Positions 41,700 through 51,743 are shown, counted from the first letter of the stretch. The stretch is 64,000 nucleotides of DNA from Nodosilinea sp. PGN35 (GCF_029109325.1 NZ_JAQKQJ010000024.1:62001-126000), one strand, 5' to 3'. Notes: generated by a model not told the origin, from the letters alone. A program made the numbers and translations.

Positions 41700-42800
41700 A
41701 TGTCTTCGCTCAAAATCTACACCCAGCTTCAGCGGGGCCGCGCCTGGATAGAGCGGGTGCTGGGGCTGCGTCCGGGGCTGATGCTGACGCTGGGGTTTAC
41801 GGAGACGGGGCTGGTGGAGGGAATTTCGGCGGCGGGGGCGACGCCGCGCGATCGCCGCTACACCGCCCTAGCCGATGCCGAGTTTATGGTCAATGGCCTT
41901 ACCCCTGCACCCCAATACCCCCTGCCGCCGCTTCAGGCGGGGGCGTCTCCAGCCCTGATTTCTAAGGCCGTCATTGCGGGCCAGGGGATTCCCCTGGTCG
42001 TGCTCAATGCTGGATTGCCCCAGCCGCTGACGGTTGCTCACCTAGATTTGGGGGGTAAGCCTGCTCAATGCTTAAGCGCGGGGGCGGCTTTGCCGTTGGA
42101 TGTGGTGCATCATCTTTGGCAGCAGGGGTTGGCCCAGGGGGAACTGCTGGGTGCCGCAAGGGACTATCTACTGCTGGCGGAGTGTGTGGTGGGGGGCACG
42201 ACTACGGCCCTGGGGGTTTTGACCGGGCTTGGGGTGGATGCGATGGAGCGGGTCAACAGCAGCCACCCCACCTGTAATCACGGTCAGAAACAAGCCTTGG
42301 TTGCTAGGGGATTGTCTCTAGCGGAATTGTCAGCGCGACCTCATCCTCTAGCGGTGGTGGCGGCTGTGGGCGACCCCATGCAGCCGGTGGTGGCGGGGAT
42401 GGCGATCGCGGCCAGTCGCACCCGGCCCGTGCTGCTGGCGGGGGGCACCCAAATGCTGGCGGTCTACGCGCTGATGGCGGCGATGGCGGCGGCGGAAGGC
42501 TGCGAGTGGAATCCAGAGAACGTGGTGGTGGGTACCACGCGCTGGGTGGCGGAGGATGCCACCGGGGACACGGTGGGGCTGGCGGAGCTGACGGGGGCCT
42601 GTTTGATGGCCACCCAGCTGAGCTTTGAGAAGTCGCGGTTTGAGGCGCTGCGGGCCTACGAGCGCGGGTTTGTCAAGGAGGGGGTGGGGGCGGGGGGCTG
42701 TGCGATCGCCGCCTCGCTCTACCAAAACTGGGGCCAGCCCGAGCTGCTGAGCGCTGTTGAAGCGCTGCTGGCGCGAAAGGCCCAGCTCGAACTGCTCTAG
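41700..42800 (+). CDS. CobT-like protein (TIGR00303/UPF0284 family)
   Basis: 366 aa from the ATG at 41700 (MSSLKIYTQLQRGRAWIERV). Related to nicotinate-nucleotide:dimethylbenzimidazole phosphoribosyltransferase, with GIPLVVLNAGLPQP, LAECVVGGTTTALGVLTGLG, VNSSHPTCNHGQK and RPVLLAGGTQMLAVYALMAA. The catalytic Glu of CobT is not clearly placed, so activity may differ. Pairing with the DUF2232 membrane protein suggests a cobamide lower-ligand pathway, which would suit cyanobacteria that make pseudocobalamin; this is an inference. Confidence 0.88.
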   Translation: MSSLKIYTQLQRGRAWIERVLGLRPGLMLTLGFTETGLVEGISAAGATPRDRRYTALADAEFMVNGLTPAPQYPLPPLQAGASPALISKAVIAGQGIPLVVLNAGLPQPLTVAHLDLGGKPAQCLSAGAALPLDVVHHLWQQGLAQGELLGAARDYLLLAECVVGGTTTALGVLTGLGVDAMERVNSSHPTCNHGQKQALVARGLSLAELSARPHPLAVVAAVGDPMQPVVAGMAIAASRTRPVLLAGGTQMLAVYALMAAMAAAEGCEWNPENVVVGTTRWVAEDATGDTVGLAELTGACLMATQLSFEKSRFEALRAYERGFVKEGVGAGGCAIAASLYQNWGQPELLSAVEALLARKAQLELL

Positions 42801-42821
42801 GTAATTTGCTGCCGCATCCAC

Positions 42822-42877
42822 TGGCGCAAGGCGTTGATGATGGCATTGTCGTCTTGCCCAGGGGCAAGCTTAGGCAG
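42822..42877 (-). pseudogene. Possible gene remnant
   Basis: On the minus strand a short open stretch reads RLPKLAPGQDDNAIINALRQWMRQQIT and then stops, with no start codon and a stop just upstream. It looks protein-like (an amphipathic C-terminal helix) and may be the tail of a lost gene cut off by the adjacent inverted repeat. Too short to name. Confidence 0.25.
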
Positions 42878-42920
42878 GCGTGGCCTCAGCCGAGCATTCG
42901 ATGCTCAGTTGAGGCCACGC
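42878..42920. terminator. Large inverted repeat between convergent genes
   Basis: GCGTGGCCTCA (42878-42888) pairs with TGAGGCCACGC (42910-42920), and inside it GAGCAT (42892-42897) pairs with ATGCTC (42901-42906). No T-run. It lies between the CobT-like gene and the convergent katG stop, so a bidirectional terminator or a REP-like repeat are both possible. Confidence 0.6.
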
Positions 42921-42960
42921 TAACCAGCCCTTGCAGACCTTTGCGTCAGTGAGGCTGGGC

Positions 42961-45321
<2,361 letters not shown>

Positions 45322-45378
45322 AGTTCCTTTCCTAGTTGTGGTTTAAGGCTATTTGCGTCTTTTCTAGGTGACTTTTTC

Positions 45379-45939
45379 TCAGGCAGAAAGCATCGTCTGC
45401 CACATTTGCATCACCACCGTGGTCTGCTCGGGCTTTTGGGCTTTGGGATTGATATAGTTCAGCATAGTCTCGGCGTTAGCAACGACAGGCATTGCTTCAA
45501 AACCCTCTGGTTCTACAAACATTTTTTCAATCACGCCGTCTTTCACCAGCATGGAATAGCGCCGAGAACGGTACCCCATGCCCTTGTCAGACAGGTTCAC
45601 CAGCATCCCCATAGCGCGGGTAAACTCACCCGCTACATCGGGGATAAAGCGCACTCGATCGGCCCCTTCCTCCTGAGCCCAGGTTGCCAGCGAAAACGGA
45701 TCGTTGACCGAAATGCAGAGAATTTCATCGACACCGTTGGCCCAAAATATCTCGGCATACTCGTTGTAGGCTAACAGTTGAATCGGAGAATGCGGGCAGG
45801 TAAATGCTCCTGGCACCGCAAACACCACCACCGTTTTACCCTCAAAGAGATCTGCCGTCGAAAGATCGTACCAACCTGCCTTTGAAAACAGATGAAATAT
45901 TACGCGGGGGACAGGCTGTCCCCCGTAGTGGAACAGCAT
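45379..45939 (-). CDS. Prx5/AhpE-like peroxiredoxin with shifted active-site cysteine
   Basis: 186 aa. The fold is clear: LFEGKTVVVFAVPGAFTCPHSPIQLLAYNEYAEIFWANGVDEILCISVNDPFSLATW, and RSRRYSMLVKDGVIEKMFVEP. The canonical site PxxxTxxC should put Cys at residue 50, but this protein has P43-GAF-T47-C48-P49-H50: Cys is two positions early and His occupies its place. Another Cys lies in ILCISVND. Prx activity may be altered. It precedes katG on the same strand (57 nt), so both are likely in one oxidative-stress unit. Confidence 0.9.
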   Translation of the reverse strand: MLFHYGGQPVPRVIFHLFSKAGWYDLSTADLFEGKTVVVFAVPGAFTCPHSPIQLLAYNEYAEIFWANGVDEILCISVNDPFSLATWAQEEGADRVRFIPDVAGEFTRAMGMLVNLSDKGMGYRSRRYSMLVKDGVIEKMFVEPEGFEAMPVVANAETMLNYINPKAQKPEQTTVVMQMWQTMLSA

Positions 45940-46091
45940 TGGCCTAGCTCCTTACTCGAATTCAACATCAGTTAGACGCTTCCTAACTACAAAATTGATG
46001 AGTAGAGACTCTAACCCTAGCTTAGGGATCTGGCCTCCCCCCTTCTAGCCAAGCTACAAAAATCATTAACTTTCTATAGCTTGCGCCATAG
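45940..46091. other. Intergenic region upstream of the peroxiredoxin-katG unit
   Basis: Probable promoter region of the peroxiredoxin-katG unit, moderately AT-rich. No operator that I recognise (no clear Fur/PerR or OxyR consensus). The small minus-strand ORF described next occupies 46092-46223, and the gap then continues to 46387 with nothing else visible. Confidence 0.4.
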
Positions 46092-46223
46092 TCAAACCCA
46101 CTGTTCAAACCGCCCCAGTTCATCTGGAGGGTGCCAGACATTACCCATTGAGTTTAAGTACTCAAATGCTAAATACCCAGGCGTTTGTATCGACATGAAG
46201 CCGTACTCATTACGAGTTTGCAT
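46092..46223 (-). CDS. Possible small protein (43 aa)
   Basis: 43 codons on the minus strand, start at 46223 with AGG about 9 nt upstream. Sequence includes GFMSIQTPGYLAFEYLNSMGNV and WHPPDELGRFEQWV, rich in aromatics and well balanced, unlike random translation. It may be a real small gene or the tail of a degraded one. No family recognised. Confidence 0.4.
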   Translation of the reverse strand: MQTRNEYGFMSIQTPGYLAFEYLNSMGNVWHPPDELGRFEQWV

Positions 46224-46386
46224 ATCGTCAGCCTAATCAATCAGCCCCATTCCTGAAAGCCAAAATAAGATTGTTTTGCAACACTTAATATCTCTACAGA
46301 ATGTAATTGTCTGCTCCTGGGCGCAGGGTGGACGCGGGTTAAACTCTCTACCCGCTCCACCCTGCCACGGGGTTGACGCCCCAAAA

Positions 46387-46689
46387 TCATTCTAGAAGAA
46401 CGGTTTTGGTCATGATGACCATCCACGGCATCCCCTCCGGAGCGGCCGCGCCAACGACTCCGCCTGAGGGCACGGGGATGGGGTCGCTCCAATCGTTGGG
46501 GTCGGCGTAGCCCAGGGCGTGGAGGATTTTGATGGTGCGGTCTAGGGCGGCGAGGCTGCCGTAGAGCATGTGGCGCACTTTTTCGGGAGTTAGGGGGTGG
46601 CTCCCTGTGCTGTTTGCGCCAGCAGGCGGCAGCGGCAGGGAACCGGCCTCGGGGTTGTCGTTGGCGTCTGGTTCGAGATAGTCAAACAT
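46387..46689 (-). CDS. Conserved-type cyanobacterial hypothetical protein
   Basis: 100 aa. Starts MFDYLEPDANDNPEAGS, then a low-complexity insert and a conserved-looking core LTPEKVRHMLYGSLAALDRTIKILHALGYADPNDWSDPIPVPSGG, ending MVIMTKTVLLE. The helical core followed by DPNDWSDPIPVP resembles a small cyanobacterial family of unknown function. Its 340-bp upstream region is full of hairpins, which may be its 5' leader. Confidence 0.7.
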   Translation of the reverse strand: MFDYLEPDANDNPEAGSLPLPPAGANSTGSHPLTPEKVRHMLYGSLAALDRTIKILHALGYADPNDWSDPIPVPSGGVVGAAAPEGMPWMVIMTKTVLLE

Positions 46690-47027
46690 CGGTTCTGTGT
46701 TCCTTTTTGTGGTTGAGGAAGACAGAACGCGAAAACCCTAGCCACCCGCAGTTGAAATGCAAACTGGAGTGACTAGGGTACGATCTCCCTAGCCTCGCAA
46801 TCTGCCTGAGAGATTTGCGGGGTTAGCTGTCTGTCGGTGCTGGAACACCGACCGGCAGCGCCAAAGTTTTCGAGTTCTGTGTGGCCACCGCTCTGCCGAA
46901 CGGCTTAAGTAGTGAGAATACTGGTACAAGCGCTCCACGTCAACCGTGGAGCAGCCATGCTGGTCAAGAATCTTTTCGGAGTGTAAAGTGAGGTGTAAAA
47001 TAGAAATGTGGGCATTGTTATGGATAT
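46690..47027. other. Structured intergenic region between divergent genes
   Basis: 338 bp between the 100-aa minus-strand gene and the AT-rich cassette. It contains at least four strong hairpins in a row (46773-46952, separate entry). Either gene could be controlled from here, and the left end may be a 5' leader RNA of the minus-strand gene. Confidence 0.55.
46773..46952. ncRNA. Candidate structured RNA or hairpin array
   Basis: Hairpins, left to right: CTAGGG (46773-46778)/CCCTAG (46787-46792); CCTCGCAATCT (46793-46803)/AGATTTGCGGGG (46811-46822, one bulge); GCTGTCT-GTCGGTG (46826-46839)/CACCGAC-CGGCAGC (46846-46859, one mismatch); GCTCCACG (46932-46939)/CGTGGAGC (46945-46952). The first three are adjoining or nearly so. 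No known RNA family is matched confidently; glycine-riboswitch-like strings on the minus strand lack the complete core. Strand and transcription unproven. Confidence 0.4.
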
Positions 47028-47822
47028 ATGAAAACATCAGCAACGAAAATGAGTCGTGCGCCCGTGTTTTACACATTGGCGCAGGTGCAATTTAACCCAA
47101 TTGCCCAAATGGCAGATTATGTCGCTCAAGTGCAGGAGCGACTTCGTCGAAGTGGATTTCCTGATTTTCGTGCTGAAGAACAGCTTGGACTTACAATTCG
47201 TCGATTAGACGAATCACAACCTGATGTTCAACATCAAAAACATATGCGCTGGAGCTTTACAAATGCTCAGCGTACCGAAGGATATTTTCTATTCTCAAAT
47301 GCATTAGTTTTTCATACTACGAGATACGACACCTTCTCAGATTTCTTAAAAAAGACCATTACAGGCCTAAGCCTCATTCACGAAGTTGTTGAGTTAGCTT
47401 ATGTTGAGCGGATTGGACTTCGCTATCTAGATGCTATTGCGCCTTTAGCTAGTGACACTTTGCAGCAATACATAAATCCATCCTTGCTAGGTTTTTCTAC
47501 GGATTTGGAAGGGCATTTAAGCCATAGTTTCACCGAGACGGTCACAGATTTTGAGGGTGGCAAGTTGGTTGCTAGAGCAGTCATCACAGAAGGGGGATTA
47601 GCCTTGTCACCTGACTTGGCTCCATTACAACTTGAACTAGAAACCCGTTTTACGGAGATTAACAGTCGAAATGCTGTATTGGATACTGATTATTTCGTTG
47701 TTAATCGTAGTGATAGCTTTGAAATCAAGAAAATTGAAGATCAGTTGCTAAAGTCACACGACATTATCACAAATGCTTTTAAGATCTCAGTAACTAGTTA
47801 TGCTGTAAGCAGGTGGCTTTAA
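47028..47822 (+). CDS. TIGR04255 family protein
   Basis: 264 aa (an ATG at 47049, MSRAPVFYTL, may be the true start). Family features: NPIAQMADYVAQVQERLRRSGFPDFRAEEQ, FTNAQRTEGYFLFSNALVFHTTRYDTFSDFL, LIHEVVELAYVERIGLRYLDAI. The family is sporadic across bacteria and has no established function. It opens an AT-rich three-gene cassette (2 and 3 follow at 4-nt gap and 1-nt overlap) and lacks HIP1 sites, both suggesting recent acquisition. A defence, toxin-antitoxin or signalling role is inference only. Confidence 0.85.
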   Translation: MKTSATKMSRAPVFYTLAQVQFNPIAQMADYVAQVQERLRRSGFPDFRAEEQLGLTIRRLDESQPDVQHQKHMRWSFTNAQRTEGYFLFSNALVFHTTRYDTFSDFLKKTITGLSLIHEVVELAYVERIGLRYLDAIAPLASDTLQQYINPSLLGFSTDLEGHLSHSFTETVTDFEGGKLVARAVITEGGLALSPDLAPLQLELETRFTEINSRNAVLDTDYFVVNRSDSFEIKKIEDQLLKSHDIITNAFKISVTSYAVSRWL

Positions 47823-47826
47823 GACC

Positions 47827-48450
47827 ATGAGCACAATAAGTCCCTACGGATCATCTTTCGCTAAACCCACAAATACCTATACGCCTTCTGCAACAATTAA
47901 ATTAGTCGCCCCACTATTGGTTCTAACAGCGGGTACAGGCGGTGTTTTAACCGCTCATACTACTGCCGAACTGGCTAGATGGGTATATGATCCATTTATA
48001 CATGTTGAACCTGCTGGAGCAAAGCAAGTTGATACGCGCTCTCCTGCTGAGCACGTTGCAAATATTCGGGATGTATTTTCTATAAATATGTCTGATTTGG
48101 CTTCTATTCTTGGTGTCACCCGTCCTACAGTTTATGCTTGGCTAGCAGGACAAGAACCAAAGGGAGAAGCCATAGTACGCATCCAGGAACTATCTCGCAC
48201 TGCCGGCCAGTTTAAGCAAGCGAACATCATGCGTTTAGATAAATTGGTGCATCGTCCAATTGTGAATGGATATTCCTTGCTAGACATACTCAAGACAAAT
48301 AGAGACCATACAGAGGCTTTAGCCACTATCAAGGCAATAGCTGATAAAGAAGCTCAGACTCGTCGTGAACCTAAGGGGATTGGTAAACACCTGAGAACAC
48401 TCGACGAAGTGTTAGGCGAATCTTCTGCGGCTATCGATGTGAGGAGTTAG
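47827..48450 (+). CDS. HTH (XRE/Cro-like) protein with possible membrane segment
   Basis: 207 aa. A hydrophobic stretch near the N-terminus (IKLVAPLLVLTAGTGGVLTA, about residues 24-43) could be one transmembrane helix. The helix-turn-helix is IRDVFSINMSDLASILGVTRPTVYAWLAGQEPKGEAIVRIQELS (about 75-118), of the XRE kind. A helical tail follows. It starts 4 nt after the TIGR04255 gene and overlaps the next start, so it is the middle of an operon. It may regulate the cassette or be an antitoxin-like partner. Confidence 0.78.
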   Translation: MSTISPYGSSFAKPTNTYTPSATIKLVAPLLVLTAGTGGVLTAHTTAELARWVYDPFIHVEPAGAKQVDTRSPAEHVANIRDVFSINMSDLASILGVTRPTVYAWLAGQEPKGEAIVRIQELSRTAGQFKQANIMRLDKLVHRPIVNGYSLLDILKTNRDHTEALATIKAIADKEAQTRREPKGIGKHLRTLDEVLGESSAAIDVRS

Positions 48451-49259
48451 TGCAAGAAATGCCTTGGTCCCGAAACACCACATGGCGTCAGGGTAGCGTA
48501 CTGGCTCAGAAGGACTTTCAGTCAGTGGGCCTGACTGAAAGTCCTGATATTGATCTGGCTATAGCGATTTCGCATGATTGTGATATTGCCAATGACAGTC
48601 TGGATGCTGAACCTGTAATAGAATTTGTCTTGGTTCGTGTCATAAAGCAATGCAATGGGAATTATACATACGGGAAAAACCCGCGCACACTACACTTGGA
48701 TTACACACATGCCGGAGAACCTGTTTTTCTGGAGTTGATTGCTTCTAAAAAGTTGACGGTACAGAAAGATAAGCTTGAGGCAGTTCAGCCTGACGAGACT
48801 TATCAACTTACTCCTTCTAAGTTACAGATTCTTCAGAGTTGGTTGGCGGCTAGATATCGTCGTCATGCCTTACCAAATAGCCTTGTTGATCGCCTTAGTG
48901 CAGTTTTTGGATATGTTGAAAAGAAAGGCAAGAGTCATTCTTCTGGAATATTATCTTTCCGTTTATCTTATGATCCCAATAATGAAATTCCTCCTGAGGA
49001 ACCCTACGAACTTTGGTTTAATATTGTCTATGTTACTGACGAGAATGAAGACCGTGTAAAGGCTGAAGGATTTGCACACAGCTTGGAGACGGAGTTTCCA
49101 AAGCTTTTAGAAAAGACAGCTAATAGTGGCACGGTAACATTGCGTAAGTGTGAAGCAGTCTCTGAAATGGAATTCACGCTTCGCGATATGCGTGAAACTT
49201 TTGAGTACCATCTTGAACACTTAAGTTATCGCACTGAGCCTTCGGGGCCAGTAATATAA
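48450..49259 (+). CDS. Hypothetical protein with SHDCD motif
   Basis: 269 aa from a GTG overlapping the previous stop by 1 nt, with GAGGAG just upstream; an ATG three codons later (48459) is an alternative. Notable motifs: AIAISHDCDIAND near residue 35 and a Lys/Asp-rich mixed alpha/beta middle. The His-Asp-Cys-Asp cluster resembles a metal or nucleophile site, but I cannot assign a fold. Codon use and AT content match the two upstream genes. Function unknown; it probably works with them. Confidence 0.8.
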   Translation: MQEMPWSRNTTWRQGSVLAQKDFQSVGLTESPDIDLAIAISHDCDIANDSLDAEPVIEFVLVRVIKQCNGNYTYGKNPRTLHLDYTHAGEPVFLELIASKKLTVQKDKLEAVQPDETYQLTPSKLQILQSWLAARYRRHALPNSLVDRLSAVFGYVEKKGKSHSSGILSFRLSYDPNNEIPPEEPYELWFNIVYVTDENEDRVKAEGFAHSLETEFPKLLEKTANSGTVTLRKCEAVSEMEFTLRDMRETFEYHLEHLSYRTEPSGPVI

Positions 49260-49348
49260 TATTTAGGCAGCTACAGAGGGCAGTAAATTCTGTCTATGCT
49301 TATGCATAAGATTCCAATTCGGTGAAATAATAGCTCAACTAACTTTTG

Positions 49349-49463
49349 GATGAGCCGTTTCTGTTTCCCCCAAGGGAAAACACACCGCAAAATAGTTATG
49401 TCCTGGTGCAAACTCCGCAGAAATGGTGCCGTGGCAACGGTTTTCTGCAATGCGCAGTACTGT
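49349..49463 (-). pseudogene. Fragment of a histidine-kinase 3' end (partial duplication)
   Basis: On the minus strand this reads VLRIAENRCHGTISAEFAPGHNYFAVCFPLG, matching the C-terminus of the kinase at 50340-51743 (VLRIVENRHHGTISVESAPGHTCFAVCLPLG). At DNA level it aligns with 50324-50438 over 115 bp without gaps, about 78% identical by my count, including about 10 bp past the kinase stop. The stop codon is lost and no upstream kinase domains exist. It lies between the AT-rich cassette and the SDR gene. Confidence 0.8.
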
Positions 49464-49476
49464 AACTGAGCTTCGA

Positions 49477-50169
49477 TTACTCCTCAGCTGGTGGTGTTGG
49501 TAAAACCACAAGTTCACCAATATCAACATTGGGAGGTTGCGAGAGCGCAAAGAGCACCGTCCGGGCCACATCGTCGGGGCGCAGTGCATCGGGCTTTGGG
49601 TCATCAAAGAATGGTGTGTCTACCATCCCCGGTTCAATCAGAGTGACACGCACCCCCGTGCCTCGCATCTCCTCGCGTAGGTTGTAGCCGATCGCAGAGA
49701 CAGCCCATTTTGAGGCGGCATACATAGAACCCTTCAGCACTGTGCGCCCCGCGATCGAGCCGGTGATGATGACGTGACCTCGGGCTTTTTTTAGTTCTGC
49801 CAGACTGGCCCGCAGCGTGTAGGCGACGCCCAGAATATTGGTGTTGACGATGCGCTGCCAAGACTCAACCGGAGCCCCCGAAAACCCGCCCGGCTCACCG
49901 CCACAGCCAGCATTGGCAAACACCGCATCTAGACGGCCAAACGCCTCTACAGCATTGGTTACTAACTGCTCTTGAGCTGCATAATCTGTGACATCACAGG
50001 CAAACGTCCGAACTTTATCGGCACCCAGTTCTTGCGCCAATTTATCTAGCTTCTCGGTAGAACGGGCGGCCAAGACAAGGTTGAAACCTTGCGCTGCCGC
50101 CTGTCGGGCCGTGGCGGCACCGATACCTGTAGATGCGCCGGTAATCAGTAGAGTTCTAGAACTCGACAT
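49477..50169 (-). CDS. Short-chain dehydrogenase/reductase (SDR)
   Basis: 230 aa from the ATG at 50169 (MSSSRTLLITGASTGIGAATARQAA). Motifs: NAGCGGEPGGFSG, SIAGRTVLKGSMYAASK (Ser and YxxxK catalytic residues), then PGMVDTPFF and VARTVLFALSQPPN. A classical SDR of the NADP-preferring kind. It is framed by two copies of a kinase 3' end (full gene at 50340, fragment at 49349), so it looks like a gene inserted or duplicated into that locus. Substrate unknown. Confidence 0.92.
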   Translation of the reverse strand: MSSSRTLLITGASTGIGAATARQAAAQGFNLVLAARSTEKLDKLAQELGADKVRTFACDVTDYAAQEQLVTNAVEAFGRLDAVFANAGCGGEPGGFSGAPVESWQRIVNTNILGVAYTLRASLAELKKARGHVIITGSIAGRTVLKGSMYAASKWAVSAIGYNLREEMRGTGVRVTLIEPGMVDTPFFDDPKPDALRPDDVARTVLFALSQPPNVDIGELVVLPTPPAEE

Positions 50170-50339
50170 GCTAAGTCTCCCAATCGGCCATGAGTCTCCA
50201 GGGTTATCTTGCCACAGATGCCTGTTGGGCAAGGACGGCTAATTGCCCAACAATTAATTTACTAAGTCAACGCGGGGAGGAGTAATTCAGAGCTTGGGGA
50301 GCTAGATCGAAGCATGACCAGTCGATGCGCCGTTTCTGC

Positions 50340-51743
50340 CTACCCCAGGGGCAAACATACGGCAAAGCAGGTGTGCCCCGGTGCAGACTCTACAGAAATC
50401 GTGCCGTGGTGGCGGTTTTCGACAATGCGCAGCACCGTTTCGAGGCCCAGCCCCGAGCCTTTGCCCACGCCCTTGGTGGTAAAAAACGGCTCAAAAATAC
50501 GCGACTTAACCTCGGGCGGAATGCCCGGCCCGGTGTCGGTAATTTCGACCCGAGCGTCGCCCTGGAAGTGGCAGGTGCGCAGGGTGAGGGTGCCTTTGTC
50601 GCCCATGGCGTCGATCGCATTGTCGATCAAATTCGTCCACACCTGGTTGAGTTCGCTGCCGTGGGCCATCAGCTTGGGCAGCGTGGCATCGTAGTGGCGC
50701 TCTACCTTAATGCCTTGCTTTAGCTTGAAGGCAAACAGCCGCAGGGTGTCTTCCAGCCCCTGGTGCAGGTCAACCATCTGCTGCGCACCCTGATCCATAT
50801 AGCTGTACGACTTCATCGATTTGACCAGGGTGGCAATGCGCTCGGCCCCCGACTGGCCGCTCTGAATCATCGACATCATTTCAAAGGAGAGGGCTAGCCA
50901 GCGAATGCCCATGTCGCGCAGTTGGGTAGGGTTGTCGCGCCAGGGGGCCACTAGCTGCTCCAGGGTGGGGATGTCGATCCCCGCCAGGGCCAGGGGTTCG
51001 GCCAGCTTCCAGGCCTGGGCTACGCCGTAGTCTTCCAACCAGTCGAGCAGTTCCTCCTCGCGATCGCTCAAGGTCACCGCATCGGCCCCACCCTTGAGAA
51101 TGGTGTCGTAGCCCGTGTCGCGCACCGATTGCCATCGCTGGGTATCGGCTTCGTCGGGCTGCTGCTGGCCGTAGAGCAGGTTCATTTTTTCCAGCTCGCG
51201 AATGGCGGGCACCACGTCGCTGAGCGATCGCACCAGGGCCGCCGCCGGGTTGTTCAACTCGTGGGCCAGCCCGGCAGAGAGCGTGCCCAGGGCCGCCATT
51301 TTCTCGCGCCCGCGCAAAAACGACTCCAGCCCGCGAATGCGCTTCTGCATGAGGCGAAACACCTGGCGCTCAAAGTCGCGGCACTCGTGCAGCAGGGTGA
51401 GAAAGTCGGCCCCGACAATGCTGTGGATTTGGCAGGGGGTCATCGCTTGCAGGGTCACCGGGGCAGGCTCGTCGGTGAGTACCGGAATTTCGCCGATAAA
51501 GCCAGGGCCGTCGTGCTGGCCGATGGGCATGGCCACCCCTTCGCTCTGGCGGGTAATGCCGAGACGACCCGAGGCGATCACATAGATGGTGGTGGTGAGG
51601 TCGCCCTCTTTGACCAGGTAGTCGCCCTTGGTGAGCTGGAGGGAGGTGGCGCGATCGCACACCCACTCCAGCCGGGCCTGACTCAGATGATTAAACGGCT
51701 CGATCGCCCGCAAATGCTCTAGACAGAGTGCCGCCAGGTTCAT
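50340..51743 (-). CDS. Cyclic-nucleotide-binding sensor histidine kinase
   Basis: 467 aa from the ATG at 51743, which overlaps the upstream gene stop by 4 nt (ATGA). N-terminal cNMP-binding domain (about 15-130), then HisKA with LSAGLAHELNNPAAAL (His161) and HATPase with ELNQVWTNLIDNAIDAMG, DTGPGIPPEV and FFTTKGVGKGSGLGLETV. No transmembrane segment, so it is cytoplasmic. Coupling to the REC-TrxR protein makes a likely redox two-component pair. Its 3' end is partly duplicated at 49349-49463. Confidence 0.94.
   Translation of the reverse strand: MNLAALCLEHLRAIEPFNHLSQARLEWVCDRATSLQLTKGDYLVKEGDLTTTIYVIASGRLGITRQSEGVAMPIGQHDGPGFIGEIPVLTDEPAPVTLQAMTPCQIHSIVGADFLTLLHECRDFERQVFRLMQKRIRGLESFLRGREKMAALGTLSAGLAHELNNPAAALVRSLSDVVPAIRELEKMNLLYGQQQPDEADTQRWQSVRDTGYDTILKGGADAVTLSDREEELLDWLEDYGVAQAWKLAEPLALAGIDIPTLEQLVAPWRDNPTQLRDMGIRWLALSFEMMSMIQSGQSGAERIATLVKSMKSYSYMDQGAQQMVDLHQGLEDTLRLFAFKLKQGIKVERHYDATLPKLMAHGSELNQVWTNLIDNAIDAMGDKGTLTLRTCHFQGDARVEITDTGPGIPPEVKSRIFEPFFTTKGVGKGSGLGLETVLRIVENRHHGTISVESAPGHTCFAVCLPLG

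Noticed and set aside
46793..46860. Glycine riboswitch on the minus strand
   Set aside because: CTCTCAGGCA is present, but the conserved core and following sequence are missing and no glycine gene follows.
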